From Paracoccus alkanivorans (lineage in GTDB: Bacteria > Pseudomonadota > Alphaproteobacteria > Rhodobacterales > Rhodobacteraceae), in assembly GCF_003697785.1 (NCBI RefSeq), contig NZ_QOKZ01000002.1, positions 496,001-560,000 of the forward strand: a DNA stretch of 64,000 nucleotides, given 5' to 3'. A model generated the notes under the pieces. It did no database searches. It saw nothing but the letters and a program-made list of their open reading frames with translations, and had not been told where the DNA came from. A program made the position numbers and the translations under genes. Positions 53,607 to 62,643 of the stretch are shown one piece after another. Within the stretch, counting starts at the first letter, position 1. Every line of letters begins with the position of its first letter.

Positions 53607-55214
53607 ATGAAAGACATGCAGCACCGGGCCGGAACCGTCCTGTCCGAGATCGAGGATCTGCAAAAACGCGCGACCGAAGCCTTGCGGAACATGGTCGCCC
53701 CCGAGGGCAAGCCCGATGCCGAGTTGCTGGAACAGCATCAGCACGCTGCCCACGCCCTGTCATGGCTGACGACCTATGTTGAAGCGCTCAAGCAGCTTGC
53801 AGCATGGGCTGGCCGTGTCGAAGGAGAAATGGAAAAGCTGATCCTGCAGATCGGCTTTGGCGAATACCTGGCGCAGATCGGCGGCGGAATACCGATGAGC
53901 CAGAACGAATTCGCCCGCCTGTCCGATCTGGCGGTCGAATGGCAGCCCTCGGATGCGGCACGGGCAATGATGGCCGGCAATTCGCCCGATGCCCGCGCCC
54001 GGCTGGCCACGCTGATCGCAGACAACCGGGGCAGCGCGACATTCGGTGCCACCGGGCTGGACGAGGATCTGGAGATGATCCGCGACCAGTTTCGCCGCTG
54101 GTCCGACGACAAGGTCGTGCCGCATGCCCATGAATGGCATCTGAAGGACGATTTCATCCCGATGGAGATCATCGAGGAGTTGGCCGAACTGGGCGTCTTC
54201 GGCCTGACCATTCCGGAAAACCTCGGCGGGCTGGGCATGTCGAAGGCGGCGATGGTCGTGGTCAGCGAAGAGCTTTCGCGCGGTTATATCGGCGTGGGCT
54301 CGCTCGGCACCCGCAGCGAAATCGCGGCAGAGCTGATTCTGGGCGGCGGCACCGATGAACAGAAGGAACACTGGCTGCCCCGGCTGGCCAGCGGTGAGAT
54401 CCTGCCGACGGCAGTGTTCACCGAGCCCAATACCGGCAGCGATCTTGGCAGCCTGCGGACCCGCGCCGTCAGGGATGGCGACAACTGGAAGATCACCGGC
54501 AACAAGACCTGGATCACCCATGCCGCCCGCACCCATATCATGACCCTTTTGGCCCGCACCGATCCCGAGACCACGGATTACCGGGGCCTGTCGATGTTCA
54601 TCGCCGAGAAAACCCCGGGCAGCGATGACGATCCGTTCCCGAGCCCCGGCATGACCGGCGGCGAAATCGAGGTGCTCGGCTATCGCGGCATGAAGGAATA
54701 CGAACTCGGCTTTGACGGCTTCGAGATCAAGGGCGGGAACCTGCTGGGCGGCACTCCTGGACAGGGCTTCAAGCAGCTGATGCAAACCTTTGAATCGGCT
54801 CGTATTCAAACCGCCGCCCGGGCCATAGGAGTGGCCCAGAACGCGCTTGAGCTGGGGCTGCAATACGCGCTAGACCGCAAGCAGTTCGGCAAGGCGCTGA
54901 TCCATTTCCCGCGCGTCGCCGACAAGCTGGCGATGATGGCGGTCGAGATCATGATCGCCCGGCAGCTCACCTATTTCAGCGCGTGGGAGAAGGATCACGG
55001 CCATCGCTGCGACCTCGAGGCCGGGATGGCCAAGCTGCTGGGTGCGCGCGTCGCTTGGGCGGCAGCGGACAATGCGCTGCAAATCCATGGCGGCAACGGC
55101 TTTGCGCTGGAATATCAGATCAGCCGGGTCCTGTGCGACGCCCGAATCCTGAATATCTTCGAGGGCGCGGCGGAAATTCAGGCCCAGGTTATCGCAAGGC
55201 GTCTTTTGGGCTGA
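53607..55214 (+). CDS. mcd: (2S)-methylsuccinyl-CoA dehydrogenase
   Basis: 535-residue acyl-CoA dehydrogenase family flavoprotein that oxidises methylsuccinyl-CoA to mesaconyl-CoA in the ethylmalonyl-CoA pathway. It carries a roughly 150-residue helical N-terminal extension absent from ordinary acyl-CoA dehydrogenases, a recognised trait of Mcd. The dehydrogenase core begins near DLEMIRDQFRRW; FAD and substrate motifs are FTEPNTGSDLGSLRTRA and the C-terminal HGGNGFALEYQISRVL. ATG 53607 has AAGGA 7 nt upstream. The third EMC-pathway gene in this window, about 17 kb from ecm. Confidence 0.9.
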   Translation: MKDMQHRAGTVLSEIEDLQKRATEALRNMVAPEGKPDAELLEQHQHAAHALSWLTTYVEALKQLAAWAGRVEGEMEKLILQIGFGEYLAQIGGGIPMSQNEFARLSDLAVEWQPSDAARAMMAGNSPDARARLATLIADNRGSATFGATGLDEDLEMIRDQFRRWSDDKVVPHAHEWHLKDDFIPMEIIEELAELGVFGLTIPENLGGLGMSKAAMVVVSEELSRGYIGVGSLGTRSEIAAELILGGGTDEQKEHWLPRLASGEILPTAVFTEPNTGSDLGSLRTRAVRDGDNWKITGNKTWITHAARTHIMTLLARTDPETTDYRGLSMFIAEKTPGSDDDPFPSPGMTGGEIEVLGYRGMKEYELGFDGFEIKGGNLLGGTPGQGFKQLMQTFESARIQTAARAIGVAQNALELGLQYALDRKQFGKALIHFPRVADKLAMMAVEIMIARQLTYFSAWEKDHGHRCDLEAGMAKLLGARVAWAAADNALQIHGGNGFALEYQISRVLCDARILNIFEGAAEIQAQVIARRLLG

Positions 55215-55231
55215 TCGGAATTAGGCTAGAA

Positions 55232-55266
55232 GTTTGGAACCAAAGCGGATTTACCGCGTTCCAAAC
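55232..55266 (+). promoter_or_regulatory. Long nested hairpin between mcd and the META lipoprotein gene
   Basis: GTTTGGAAC at 55232-55240 pairs with GTTCCAAAC at 55258-55266 (9 bp perfect), enclosing a second 4-bp stem GCGG/CCGC (55245-55257, loop ATTTA). It lies 17 nt after the mcd stop and 27 nt before the META gene ATG. No T tract follows, so it may be an mRNA processing or regulatory hairpin rather than a terminator. Confidence 0.45.
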
Positions 55267-55293
55267 CGATCAGACTGCCCAAGGAGATTTATC

Positions 55294-55761
55294 ATGTCCC
55301 GCCTTGCCCGCCTCGGCCTTCCCATCGCTGCCATCGCAGGGGTGTTTGCGCTTGCCGCCTGCGAACCGACACAGCCCGTGTCACCCGACGACCATGGTTT
55401 CATTCCGGGCGGCGATTACGTGCTGGTGGGCATGGACGGCGCGGCGGTTCCCCTGCGCGATGTCACTCTGCGGGTCGAGGAAACGCGCATTTCGGGCAAG
55501 GGGCCGTGCAATGGCTATTCGGCCCAGAACCAGGCCGAGCTGCCCGCCGTGGCATTGTCGCCGATCGTTTCGACCAAGGCCGCCTGCAAGAACTTGGAAC
55601 TGGAGAACCGCTTCCTCTCGGTGCTACAATCGGCGACCGAGATGGAGTTCTACGGCGGCGTGCTGAAGGTGAAATCGCCCTCTACATGGCTGATCTTCGA
55701 GCGCGGAGTCCGCGCATCGAGCGCCGTCACCGCGCTGGATACCGTTCGCGGCACTCAGTAA
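55294..55761 (+). CDS. META-domain lipoprotein
   Basis: 155 residues with a lipoprotein signal peptide ending VFALAACEP, so the lipidated Cys is Cys23 or close to it. The mature part is a META (HslJ-like) domain with GGDYVLVGMDG, GPCNGYSAQN and SPIVSTKAACKN. AAGGAG precedes the ATG by 7 nt. META-domain proteins are cell-envelope proteins of unclear role. The 3' end overlaps the convergent recO 3' end by 7 bp. Confidence 0.88.
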   Translation: MSRLARLGLPIAAIAGVFALAACEPTQPVSPDDHGFIPGGDYVLVGMDGAAVPLRDVTLRVEETRISGKGPCNGYSAQNQAELPAVALSPIVSTKAACKNLELENRFLSVLQSATEMEFYGGVLKVKSPSTWLIFERGVRASSAVTALDTVRGTQ

Positions 55762-56495
55762 TCGCCGGCCGATCCGGCGGCCCCTGTCAGCCGCCGGACC
55801 AAACGCCCGCGGGCGGCAGGCAGCGGCCGGCCGATCAGTTCCGCTGCCAATCGCGCCTCAAGAAAATGCCCGGTGATGGTCAGCCCTTCGGCAAGGCCAT
55901 TGCCGCGATTGCTGTCCGCACCTCCCAGTATCGCGGGTAGCGGCAACAGCCGGTCGGCCCATTCCCCCGCCCCCTCCCGGCTGACCGCCCGGCCGGAGCG
56001 CGGGCTGACATAGGCAAGCCCTTCGCGCGCACCGGTCACCGCGCATGCGCTCAGGTCGAGACCGTAGCCCATCTCGTCGAGCAGCCGCATTTCCCAGTGC
56101 AGGTAATCCTCGGCCCAATCCTCCCCGGCCTCCATCCTGTCCAGCAGGGCCTCGGTCATCGCGGCCAGGGCCGGATGCGGATCTCGCTCGGGCAATGCGA
56201 AACACAGCAGCGCGCAAACCGCGTTCAGCCCCGCCAGCCCCAGGGGATCGCCCAGCAGCGAAACGCGCTGCCTGAGCGGCTCGGCGGTAAAATGCCCCAG
56301 ATGGTCCTCTTGCCGCGCGCGCCAGTGCAAATCCAGCCGCGCACCGGGTTGCAGCATCGCCGCCCGCTTGCGTGACGCTCCTCCGGGCACCAGCCCTGCA
56401 TGGCGGCCATGCTGCAGCGTCAGCACTTCGATGATCACCGCCGTTTCGCCATGCGGGCGCCGCGCGATCACCGTGCCTTCGGCCTGCCACTCCAT
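55755..56495 (-). CDS. recO: DNA repair protein RecO
   Basis: 246 residues. N-terminal OB domain (MEWQAEGTVIARRPHGETAVIIEVLT in part: WQAEGTVIARRPHGETAV), a helical middle domain and a C-terminal Cys-containing zinc-type region (LDLSACAVTGAREGLAYVSPRSGRAV in part). It loads RecA with RecR in the RecF pathway. The ATG at 56495 is preferred over 56501 because TTGAGA lies about 6 nt upstream of it. It belongs to the conserved acpS-lepB-rnc-era-recO block, but a VOC gene, rarD and DUF1491 are interposed here. Confidence 0.92.
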   Translation of the reverse strand: MEWQAEGTVIARRPHGETAVIIEVLTLQHGRHAGLVPGGASRKRAAMLQPGARLDLHWRARQEDHLGHFTAEPLRQRVSLLGDPLGLAGLNAVCALLCFALPERDPHPALAAMTEALLDRMEAGEDWAEDYLHWEMRLLDEMGYGLDLSACAVTGAREGLAYVSPRSGRAVSREGAGEWADRLLPLPAILGGADSNRGNGLAEGLTITGHFLEARLAAELIGRPLPAARGRLVRRLTGAAGSAGDY

Positions 56496-56502
56496 CGCCA
56501 TC

Positions 56503-56943
56503 TCAATCGGGATCGGGCAGGGTCAGCGCGCCATCATCGGCCAATGGCCAGAAGGGATTGGTGGCGATCTCCCAGACATGCCCGTCGGGATCGGCGAAGT
56601 AACCCGAATAGCCACCCCAAAAGACCTTTTCCGGCTGCTTGAGGCAGGTCGCCCCGGCAGCCAGCGCGGCGGCGAATACCTCGTCCGTCTCGGCATCATT
56701 GGGGCAGTTCTGCGCCAATGTCACCGCACCGGTTCCCAGCTCTGCCCCCGGCCGTCCCTGATCGGCGGCCAGGTCGGCCTTGCCGAACAGTGCCAGCACC
56801 GCCCCGTTCATCTGGTAGAACGCCACCCCTTCCTGCGAGGCGCCATGCGGCTGCCACCCCCAAGCGGCATAAAATTCCTGCGCCCGCGCCAGGTCGGCAA
56901 CGCCAAGCGTGATCAGAGTCACGCGCTGTCTTGGATGCGCCAT
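56503..56943 (-). CDS. VOC-family glyoxalase-like protein
   Basis: 146 residues, glyoxalase/bleomycin-resistance fold. It opens with ITLGVADLARAQEFYAAWGW and closes with SGYFADPDGHVWEIATNPFW, where Glu and the His of DGH are possible metal ligands. The stop lies 7 nt before the recO start, so it is transcribed with recO. Substrate unknown. Confidence 0.87.
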   Translation of the reverse strand: MAHPRQRVTLITLGVADLARAQEFYAAWGWQPHGASQEGVAFYQMNGAVLALFGKADLAADQGRPGAELGTGAVTLAQNCPNDAETDEVFAAALAAGATCLKQPEKVFWGGYSGYFADPDGHVWEIATNPFWPLADDGALTLPDPD

Positions 56944-57032
56944 CTCAACCTCGTTTCAAATGCGTGTCCCAAAGGCTGACATGCGCAGGAGTTTCCGGCA
57001 AGCCCTGTCCCGTCACGGCGTCCCGAAAGCAT

Positions 57033-57053
57033 CTTCTTCTTTGTCCAAATACC
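57033..57053 (+). repeat. TTCTTCTTTG-type intergenic element between rarD and the VOC gene
   Basis: CTTCTTCTTTG followed by AAATACC at 57033-57053, in plus orientation inside the 195-bp gap between two minus-strand genes. The adjacent CCGGCC-rich tract (about 57055-57067) forms only a weak stem. No gene is visible in the gap. Confidence 0.55.
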
Positions 57054-57138
57054 TTCCGGCCTCGCGGGCGGATCGGGACAGCGGCGTATGGGGCCTGACC
57101 ACGACGGGATCCCCGGCCGGCGCGGATTGATGCCGCCT

Positions 57139-58077
57139 TTACTGGATCCGGTGCGCAGCGATGTCGCGGCGATTGCGGCGGCGTTCCCCCGCCTCGCGGA
57201 ACAGCGAGACGGAATAGATCGCCAATGCCGCCCAGATCATCGGGAAGGCGATCATCCGGGCCGGGCCGAAGGGCTCGTCGAACATGAAGACCGCCGTCAG
57301 AAAGATCATCGTCGGAGTCAGGTATTGCAGGATACCGATGGTCGACAGCCGCAGCAGCTTGGCGCCATTGGCATAGAACAGCAGCGGGATCGCCGTCACC
57401 GGCCCGCAGCCCAGCAGCATCAGGATATCGAATGTGCTGCCATCGCCCCAAGCCCCCTGCCCGGTCACGCTCAGCCAGAGCAGATAGGCAAGCGCGAAAG
57501 GACTGAGCAGCAGAACTTCAAGCGTAAAGCCCTGATTGGGCCCAAGCGGCAGGCTTTTCTTGCAATAGGCATAGATGCCCCAGCTGAAGGTCAGCCCCAC
57601 GGCAACCAGGGGCAAGCGCCCGGCCTGCACGGTCAGGACCACCACCGCCGCCACGGCCAGCGCGATGGCCAGCAACTTGGTGCGGTTCAGTTTCTCACCC
57701 AGCAGCAAGGCTCCAAGAAACACGCTGAACAGCGGGTTGATATAATAGCCAAGCGCCGCGTCCAGCGCGTGATCATTGGTCACCGCCCAGACATAGATCG
57801 TCCAGTTGGCGGTGATCAGCACAGCAGTCAGTGCCGCCATGGCCAACAGGCGCGGATTCTTCAGCGCGGCCATCACGTCGCCACCGCGGCGCTGCCAGAT
57901 CAGGACCGCCGCCGCGATAGGCAGCGCCCAGAGGGCGCGATGGGCGATCACCTGCATGGGCGGGATATGTGCCAATGTCTTCATGTAAAGCGGCAGCACC
58001 CCCCACAGCACATAAGCGCTCAGGGCAAAGGCGAAACCTCGCGGCGAATCGCTGTTTATGGCGGCAGAACTGCTCAT
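57139..58077 (-). CDS. rarD: EamA-family permease RarD
   Basis: 312-residue membrane protein with ten predicted helices, the double-EamA layout of drug/metabolite transporters. RarD-specific signatures are YVLWGVLPLYMKTLAHIPPMQVIAHRALW in part (GVLPLYMKTL, IAHRALW), ALGYYINPLFSVFLG and GGPVTAIPLLFYANGAKLLRLSTIGILQYL in part. The substrate is not known; RarD was first linked to chloramphenicol sensitivity. ATG 58077 is the family-length start. Confidence 0.9.
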   Translation of the reverse strand: MSSSAAINSDSPRGFAFALSAYVLWGVLPLYMKTLAHIPPMQVIAHRALWALPIAAAVLIWQRRGGDVMAALKNPRLLAMAALTAVLITANWTIYVWAVTNDHALDAALGYYINPLFSVFLGALLLGEKLNRTKLLAIALAVAAVVVLTVQAGRLPLVAVGLTFSWGIYAYCKKSLPLGPNQGFTLEVLLLSPFALAYLLWLSVTGQGAWGDGSTFDILMLLGCGPVTAIPLLFYANGAKLLRLSTIGILQYLTPTMIFLTAVFMFDEPFGPARMIAFPMIWAALAIYSVSLFREAGERRRNRRDIAAHRIQ

Positions 58078-58127
58078 ATGCCGTGCATAATCTGCAATTC
58101 CGGCAGGCACCAGATGCCGTTTACCGC

Positions 58128-58472
58128 TCAGCCCAGCCCCTCTTCGTCCAACAGGGTGCGGCCGTCCCGGCTTTCGATCTCGATCGCCCAGATGTCAGGG
58201 TCGAAACTGCGCTGCCGGCGGATCGCCTCGTCGATCTCGGCCTCGGAGCCTTCGGCCACCATCTGCCATGACCGGATGCCGGTCTCGAAATCCCATTCGC
58301 GGGCGTAAAGCTGCGCGCTGCCATCCAGCCGGGCGCATTTGATCAGCACCGCCCCGGCGGTATCGTCTCCATGCGCGACCACATAGGCCGGGATATTCGC
58401 CAGCCCCAACCGGGCCAGATAGGCCGAGACCCAGACACCGCTTGCCAGCCGCGCCTCAGCCATGGCCGTCAT
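58128..58472 (-). CDS. DUF1491-family protein
   Basis: 114 residues with the DUF1491 pattern: RLASGVWVSAYLARLG, GDDTAGAVLIK, SAQLYARE and FDPDIWAIEIESRDGRTLLDE. This small family is restricted mainly to Alphaproteobacteria and is often next to era. The ATG at 58472 overlaps the era stop (ATGA); Met4 at 58463 is possible. The role is unknown. Confidence 0.85.
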   Translation of the reverse strand: MTAMAEARLASGVWVSAYLARLGLANIPAYVVAHGDDTAGAVLIKCARLDGSAQLYAREWDFETGIRSWQMVAEGSEAEIDEAIRRQRSFDPDIWAIEIESRDGRTLLDEEGLG

Positions 58473-59383
58473 TCGCCATCGCGGAAATCGAGGCCCATCT
58501 CGTTATAACGCTCTGCCTCGTCCTGCCAGTTCTCGCGCAGGCGGACTTGCAGGAACAGGTGGATGCGGCGGCCCATGAACTCTTCCAGTTCCGCGCGCGC
58601 GGCCTGCCCGACCGTCTTGATCGTCTCGCCCCCCTTGCCCAGCACGATACCCTTGTGACCGTTACGGGCCACGTAAACCACCTGATCGACACGGGCCGAG
58701 CCGTCCTTGCGCTCCTCCCAGGCCTCGGTTTCGACCGTCAACTGGTAGGGGATTTCCTCGTGCAGCCGCAGGGTCAGCTTTTCGCGGGTGATCTCGGCGG
58801 CGATCATGCGCATGGGCAGGTCGGCGATCTGGTCCTCGGGATATAGCCACGGTCCCTCGGGCAGCGCCCCCGCCAGCCATCCGCGCAAATCATCGCAACC
58901 ATAGCCCTTTTCGGCCGAGATCATGAACGTCTGCTCGAAGGTGAAAGCCTCGTTCAGTTTCTGCGACAGCGCCAGAAGAACTTCGGATTTCACCCGGTCG
59001 ATCTTGTTGATGATCAGCGCCACCGGAGTCCTGCCGCCCAGTTCCCTCAACGAGGCGATGATCGCCTCGACCCCCTCGGCCATCCCGCGATGCGCCTCGA
59101 CCAGAAGCAGGATGATATCGGCATCCGACGCGCCGCCCCAGGCTGCCGCGACCATGGAGCGGTCCAGCCTGCGGCGGGGGCGGAAAATGCCGGGCGTATC
59201 GACAAAGACGATCTGGCTGCCACCCTCGATCGCGATGCCGCGAATGCGGGCGCGGGTGGTCTGGACCTTGTGGGTCACGATAGAGACCTTGGCCCCGACC
59301 ATCCGGTTCAGAAGCGTGGATTTGCCCGCATTGGGCTCTCCGATCAGCGCGACGAAACCGGCGCGGGTGGTGGTATCGTTCAT
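58469..59383 (-). CDS. era: GTPase Era
   Basis: 304-residue ribosome-assembly GTPase that binds 16S rRNA near its 3' end. G1 GEPNAGKST at about 15-23, G3 DTPG in [10 protein letters not shown]4 NKID, and the C-terminal KH domain containing [22 protein letters not shown] in part ([11 protein letters not shown]). It is co-translated with rnc (ATGA overlap) and with DUF1491. This is the conserved lepB-rnc-era unit. Confidence 0.97.
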   Translation of the reverse strand: MNDTTTRAGFVALIGEPNAGKSTLLNRMVGAKVSIVTHKVQTTRARIRGIAIEGGSQIVFVDTPGIFRPRRRLDRSMVAAAWGGASDADIILLLVEAHRGMAEGVEAIIASLRELGGRTPVALIINKIDRVKSEVLLALSQKLNEAFTFEQTFMISAEKGYGCDDLRGWLAGALPEGPWLYPEDQIADLPMRMIAAEITREKLTLRLHEEIPYQLTVETEAWEERKDGSARVDQVVYVARNGHKGIVLGKGGETIKTVGQAARAELEEFMGRRIHLFLQVRLRENWQDEAERYNEMGLDFRDGE

Positions 59384-60069
59384 TCGCGGCCCTCCAGCCG
59401 GTCCAGCAGGGCCTGTGCGGCGGCCTGTTCGATGCTGCGCTTGGTGCCCGAGCCGCTGGCCTCGGCGGATTGGCCATCGGCCAGGCGCACGGTGATGAAA
59501 AACACCGGCGCATGGTCAGGACCGCTGCGGTCGGTCTGCTCGTAGACCGGCGGCCCCATTCCCTGCGACTGCGCCCATTCCTGCAGCGCGGTCTTGGCGT
59601 CGCGGGGATCGTCGTCGATACTCTCCAGCCGGTCCGCCCAAAGCCGCAGGATCACGTTGCGCGCGGCCTCGAAACCGGCATCCAGATAGATTGCGGCCAG
59701 CACCGCCTCCATCCCGTCGGCCAGCAGCGCCTCCTTGCGGCGCCCGCCCGACAGCATCTCGGAGCGGCCCAGCTTCAGCACCTCGCCCAGGCCGATCTCG
59801 CGGGCGATGGCCGCACAGGTTCCGCCCCTGACCAGGGCATTGAAACGCGGCGCGAGTTGCCCCTCGCTGGCCTGCAGATCGGCGGAGAACAGCGCCTCGG
59901 CCATCACCAGCCCAAGCACCCGGTCGCCCAGGAATTCCAGCCGCTGGTTGTCGGGCCGGGTGGGTGTCGCGACCGAGCCATGGGTCAGCGCACGGATCAG
60001 CAGTTCCGGATGCCCGAACTCATGGCCAAGCCGGGTCATGAAGGCGCGGATATCGGCCCCCGGCTTCAA
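59380..60069 (-). CDS. rnc: Ribonuclease III
   Basis: 229-residue double-strand-specific endoribonuclease for rRNA and mRNA processing. The signature [12 protein letters not shown] is at 41-52, with Asp49 and Glu45 in the metal site, [13 protein letters not shown] carries the second acidic pair, and a C-terminal dsRNA-binding domain follows ([30 protein letters not shown]). Start and stop overlap lepB and era respectively (ATGA each), showing tight coupling. Confidence 0.97.
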   Translation of the reverse strand: MKPGADIRAFMTRLGHEFGHPELLIRALTHGSVATPTRPDNQRLEFLGDRVLGLVMAEALFSADLQASEGQLAPRFNALVRGGTCAAIAREIGLGEVLKLGRSEMLSGGRRKEALLADGMEAVLAAIYLDAGFEAARNVILRLWADRLESIDDDPRDAKTALQEWAQSQGMGPPVYEQTDRSGPDHAPVFFITVRLADGQSAEASGSGTKRSIEQAAAQALLDRLEGRE

Positions 60070-60860
60070 TTGACCGCCTTGAAGAAGCGATCCCCCCGCC
60101 AGGTCCAGAAATACAGCAGGGACCGGCCGGCAGACGAGAACATGATGCGGTCGGCCCGGCCGATCAGAAATTCGGCGGGAACGAAGCCGAGACCGCCGAC
60201 CTCCTGCGGAAAGCGCGAATCCTCGGAATTGTCGCGATTATCGCCCATGAAGAAATACTGGCCCTCGGGAACGGTGAAAGCCGGGGTGTCGTCGGCGACC
60301 CACCCATCGGTGATGTTCAGGATGCTGTGGCTGACACCGTTCGGCAGCGTTTCGTTAAAGCGCTGCTTGACGCATTCGCCGCCCTCGGGCACCGGGTCGT
60401 TCGCGCAGCGCGGGATCAGCCCCTGCGGACCCTGCTGCTCCTTGACCTCGATGAAATCCTCGGCCGGTTCCATGGCGGTCTCTTCGCCATTGATCCACAA
60501 GCGCCCGCCCTTCATCTGGATCTCGTCACCGGGCAGGCCGATCACGCGCTTGATGAAATCGACGCCGCGCGTGGGGTGGCGAAACACCACGACATCGCCG
60601 CGCTCGGGCTCGGATCCCATGATGCGGCCCGAGATCGGGCAAAGCGAGAAGGGGCAGGAATATTGCGAATAGCCATAGGCCATCTTGTTGACGAAAAGGA
60701 AATCCCCGATCAGCAAGGTGTCCTTCATGCTGCCCGAGGGGATCCAGAATGGCTGGAAGAACAGGGTGCGGAAGATGCCCGCGATCACCAGCGCCCAGAA
60801 GATCGTCTTGATCGTCTCCCAGATGCCTTCCTTCTTCTTGCCGGCCGTGCTGTCAGCCAT
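60066..60860 (-). CDS. lepB: Signal peptidase I
   Basis: 264-residue membrane-bound serine/lysine protease that removes Sec signal peptides. A single N-terminal anchor helix (about 17-38) is followed by the catalytic Ser44 in [11 protein letters not shown], Lys104 in [11 protein letters not shown] and the [12 protein letters not shown] box. The ATG at 60860 has AAGGA upstream; the frame to 60914 would add a basic extension and is not used. It is the natural upstream partner of rnc and era. Confidence 0.96.
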   Translation of the reverse strand: MADSTAGKKKEGIWETIKTIFWALVIAGIFRTLFFQPFWIPSGSMKDTLLIGDFLFVNKMAYGYSQYSCPFSLCPISGRIMGSEPERGDVVVFRHPTRGVDFIKRVIGLPGDEIQMKGGRLWINGEETAMEPAEDFIEVKEQQGPQGLIPRCANDPVPEGGECVKQRFNETLPNGVSHSILNITDGWVADDTPAFTVPEGQYFFMGDNRDNSEDSRFPQEVGGLGFVPAEFLIGRADRIMFSSAGRSLLYFWTWRGDRFFKAVN

Positions 60861-60935
60861 GGTCCTTGTCCTTCCGAGCAGTGCGCGAGCGATACCCCGC
60901 ATTCGCGCGTTCATGGTCCGGTGCGGGGGGCAAAG

Positions 60936-61349
60936 TCAAGCCGAGCCACGCGATTTGGGTAACGCCTCGATCACCACGAAAGCCTGCGCCCATGGGTGAT
61001 CGTCGGTCAGCGTGACATGGACCGTCGCATCGTGATCCGCAGGCGTCATCCGCGCCAGCCGGTCCGCCGCCCATCCGGTCAGTTCCATGACCGGCTGACC
61101 GCTTGCCAGATTGCTGACCGCCATGTCCCGCCAACTGATCCCCATCGCGAGCCCGGTGCCCAGGGCCTTGGAGCAGGCCTCTTTCGCGGCCCATCGCTTG
61201 GCCAATGTCCCGGCCTCGTCCTTGCGGCGGGCGGCCCTGGCGAGTTCGGTTTCGGTAAAGACGCGCTTGCGGAAACGGTCGCCGAACCGGTCCAGCGTGC
61301 CCTGGATCCGTTCGATATTCGCGAGGTCGGTGCCGATACCGAGAATCAT
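60936..61349 (-). CDS. acpS: Holo-[acyl-carrier-protein] synthase
   Basis: 137-residue phosphopantetheinyl transferase that activates acyl-carrier protein. It has [12 protein letters not shown] with the metal-binding Asp8, and [14 protein letters not shown] with the catalytic Glu, followed by [16 protein letters not shown]. The start ATG at 61349 follows a dispersed hairpin element; the long open frame upstream (to 61589) is antisense-like over the preceding gene. It follows the small secreted-protein gene in the pdxJ-acpS-lepB block. Confidence 0.95.
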   Translation of the reverse strand: MILGIGTDLANIERIQGTLDRFGDRFRKRVFTETELARAARRKDEAGTLAKRWAAKEACSKALGTGLAMGISWRDMAVSNLASGQPVMELTGWAADRLARMTPADHDATVHVTLTDDHPWAQAFVVIEALPKSRGSA

Positions 61350-61365
61350 GCGCCTGGCCGCCCTG

Positions 61366-61399
61366 CCGGAATTCCGGATATTTTCATCAAGAAGAAGGG
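61366..61399 (-). repeat. TTCTTCTTTG-type element with palindrome between the secreted-protein gene and acpS
   Basis: On the minus strand CCCCTTCTTCTTG, then ATGAAAATATCC, at 61399-61376, followed by the perfect 12-bp palindrome CCGGAATTCCGG at 61366-61377. It begins 11 nt after the stop of the preceding gene and 17 nt before the acpS start, so it may end one transcript or mark an intra-operon processing site. Confidence 0.55.
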
Positions 61400-61410
61400 G
61401 CGACAGCCGG

Positions 61411-61884
61411 TCATTTGAAGCCCTGCGTGGTGATCTCGCCGCTTTGCTGATTGATCGTGATGTAAAGCTGGAACCATCCGTCATCCCCGCCCTGATCGCT
61501 TTCGGGCAGGTATTGCCGGGCGGGCATGCTGATGGTGAGCCCCCGCTGCGGATCGTAGCTGGCCTCCCGCCGCGCGAAATCGATATCATAAAAGCCCATG
61601 CCGTCGCTCAGGCTGACCACGCGGCACTGGCGCAGGCCAAGCTCGTCACGGGGCGGGCTGAGGACCAGAAGCTTCACCGCCGCCGCCGCGGGTTCGGTGA
61701 AATCCAGGCGCGCGATGCGGATGGCGCCATCCGAATAGGTGGCGGTGTTTTCCTCCCAGGGTTCGGCAATGGTATCGGCGCGGGTCGCATCATCGCATTT
61801 CCGAACCATGCCGCTATTCGAAACATCCTGGGACAATGCAGGAGCCGCAGCAAGGATGAGGGTCAGGAGCGACGCCCGGATCAT
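61411..61884 (-). CDS. Secreted protein of unknown function between pdxJ and acpS
   Basis: 157 residues with a signal peptide (about 1-18, ending APALS). The mature part is acidic with two cysteines (MVRKCDD and LGLRQCRVV) and a C-terminal beta-rich segment ([31 protein letters not shown]). The start overlaps the pdxJ stop by 4 nt (ATGA), so it is part of the pdxJ operon. I do not recognise a characterised family; a small secreted protein at this position is seen in related genomes. Confidence 0.75.
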   Translation of the reverse strand: MIRASLLTLILAAAPALSQDVSNSGMVRKCDDATRADTIAEPWEENTATYSDGAIRIARLDFTEPAAAAVKLLVLSPPRDELGLRQCRVVSLSDGMGFYDIDFARREASYDPQRGLTISMPARQYLPESDQGGDDGWFQLYITINQQSGEITTQGFK

Positions 61885-62615
61885 TTGCGGGCCTCGTCCA
61901 TGCGGCGGCGCATTTCGCGGATGGCATCGCCAAGCCCCGTAAAGACGGATTCGGCGATCAGGAAATGACCGATATTCAGCTCGGCGACCTGCGGCAGCGC
62001 GGCGATGGGACCAACCGTGCCGAAGGTCAGGCCATGGCCGGCATGAACCTCCAGCCCGAGATCGGCGGCAAGCCGCGCGCCCTCGGTCAGGCCGGCAAGT
62101 TCGGCATCGCGTTCGGCAATCCGGCCCTCGGTGTCGAGGTCGCAATAAGCGCCGGTATGCAGTTCCACGACTGCCGCACCGATGCGGGCGGCGGCCTCGA
62201 TCTGGGCGGGCTCGTGGCCGATGAACAGCGAGACGCGGCAGCCCGCCTCGCGCAGGGGGGCGATGAAATCGGCCAGCATGCTGTCATTGCCCGCCACATC
62301 GAGACCGCCTTCGGTGGTGCGTTCCTCGCGCTTTTCGGGGACAAGGCAGACCGCGTGCGGCCGGTGGCGCAGGGCGATCCGCTGCATCTCCTCGGTCGCG
62401 GCCATCTCGAGATTGAGCGGCAAGGCAAGATGCTCCATCAGCGCATCGATATCGGCATCGCTGATATGGCGGCGATCCTCGCGCAGATGGGCGGTAATAC
62501 CATCGGCCCCCGCCGCTTCGGCGATGCGGGCGGCGCGCAGAGGATCCGGCCATGGGGTGCCGCGCGCATTCCGGATCGTGGCAACGTGATCGATATTGAC
62601 GCCGAGACGCAGCAT
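61881..62615 (-). CDS. pdxJ: Pyridoxine 5'-phosphate synthase
   Basis: 244-residue TIM barrel that condenses deoxyxylulose 5-phosphate with aminoacetone phosphate to give pyridoxine 5'-phosphate. Motifs: [58 protein letters not shown] in part and [11 protein letters not shown]. The ATG at 62615 is preceded by GGAGGA. Its DXP substrate links it to the isoprenoid gene ispE next door. Confidence 0.97.
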   Translation of the reverse strand: MLRLGVNIDHVATIRNARGTPWPDPLRAARIAEAAGADGITAHLREDRRHISDADIDALMEHLALPLNLEMAATEEMQRIALRHRPHAVCLVPEKREERTTEGGLDVAGNDSMLADFIAPLREAGCRVSLFIGHEPAQIEAAARIGAAVVELHTGAYCDLDTEGRIAERDAELAGLTEGARLAADLGLEVHAGHGLTFGTVGPIAALPQVAELNIGHFLIAESVFTGLGDAIREMRRRMDEARK

Positions 62616-62643
62616 GTCTGTCCTCCGATATTTCCCTGACAGC

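Noticed and set aside
53760..54863. Minus-strand open frame of 367 codons over mcd
   Set aside because: mcd on the other strand is certain; this frame shows no family motif.
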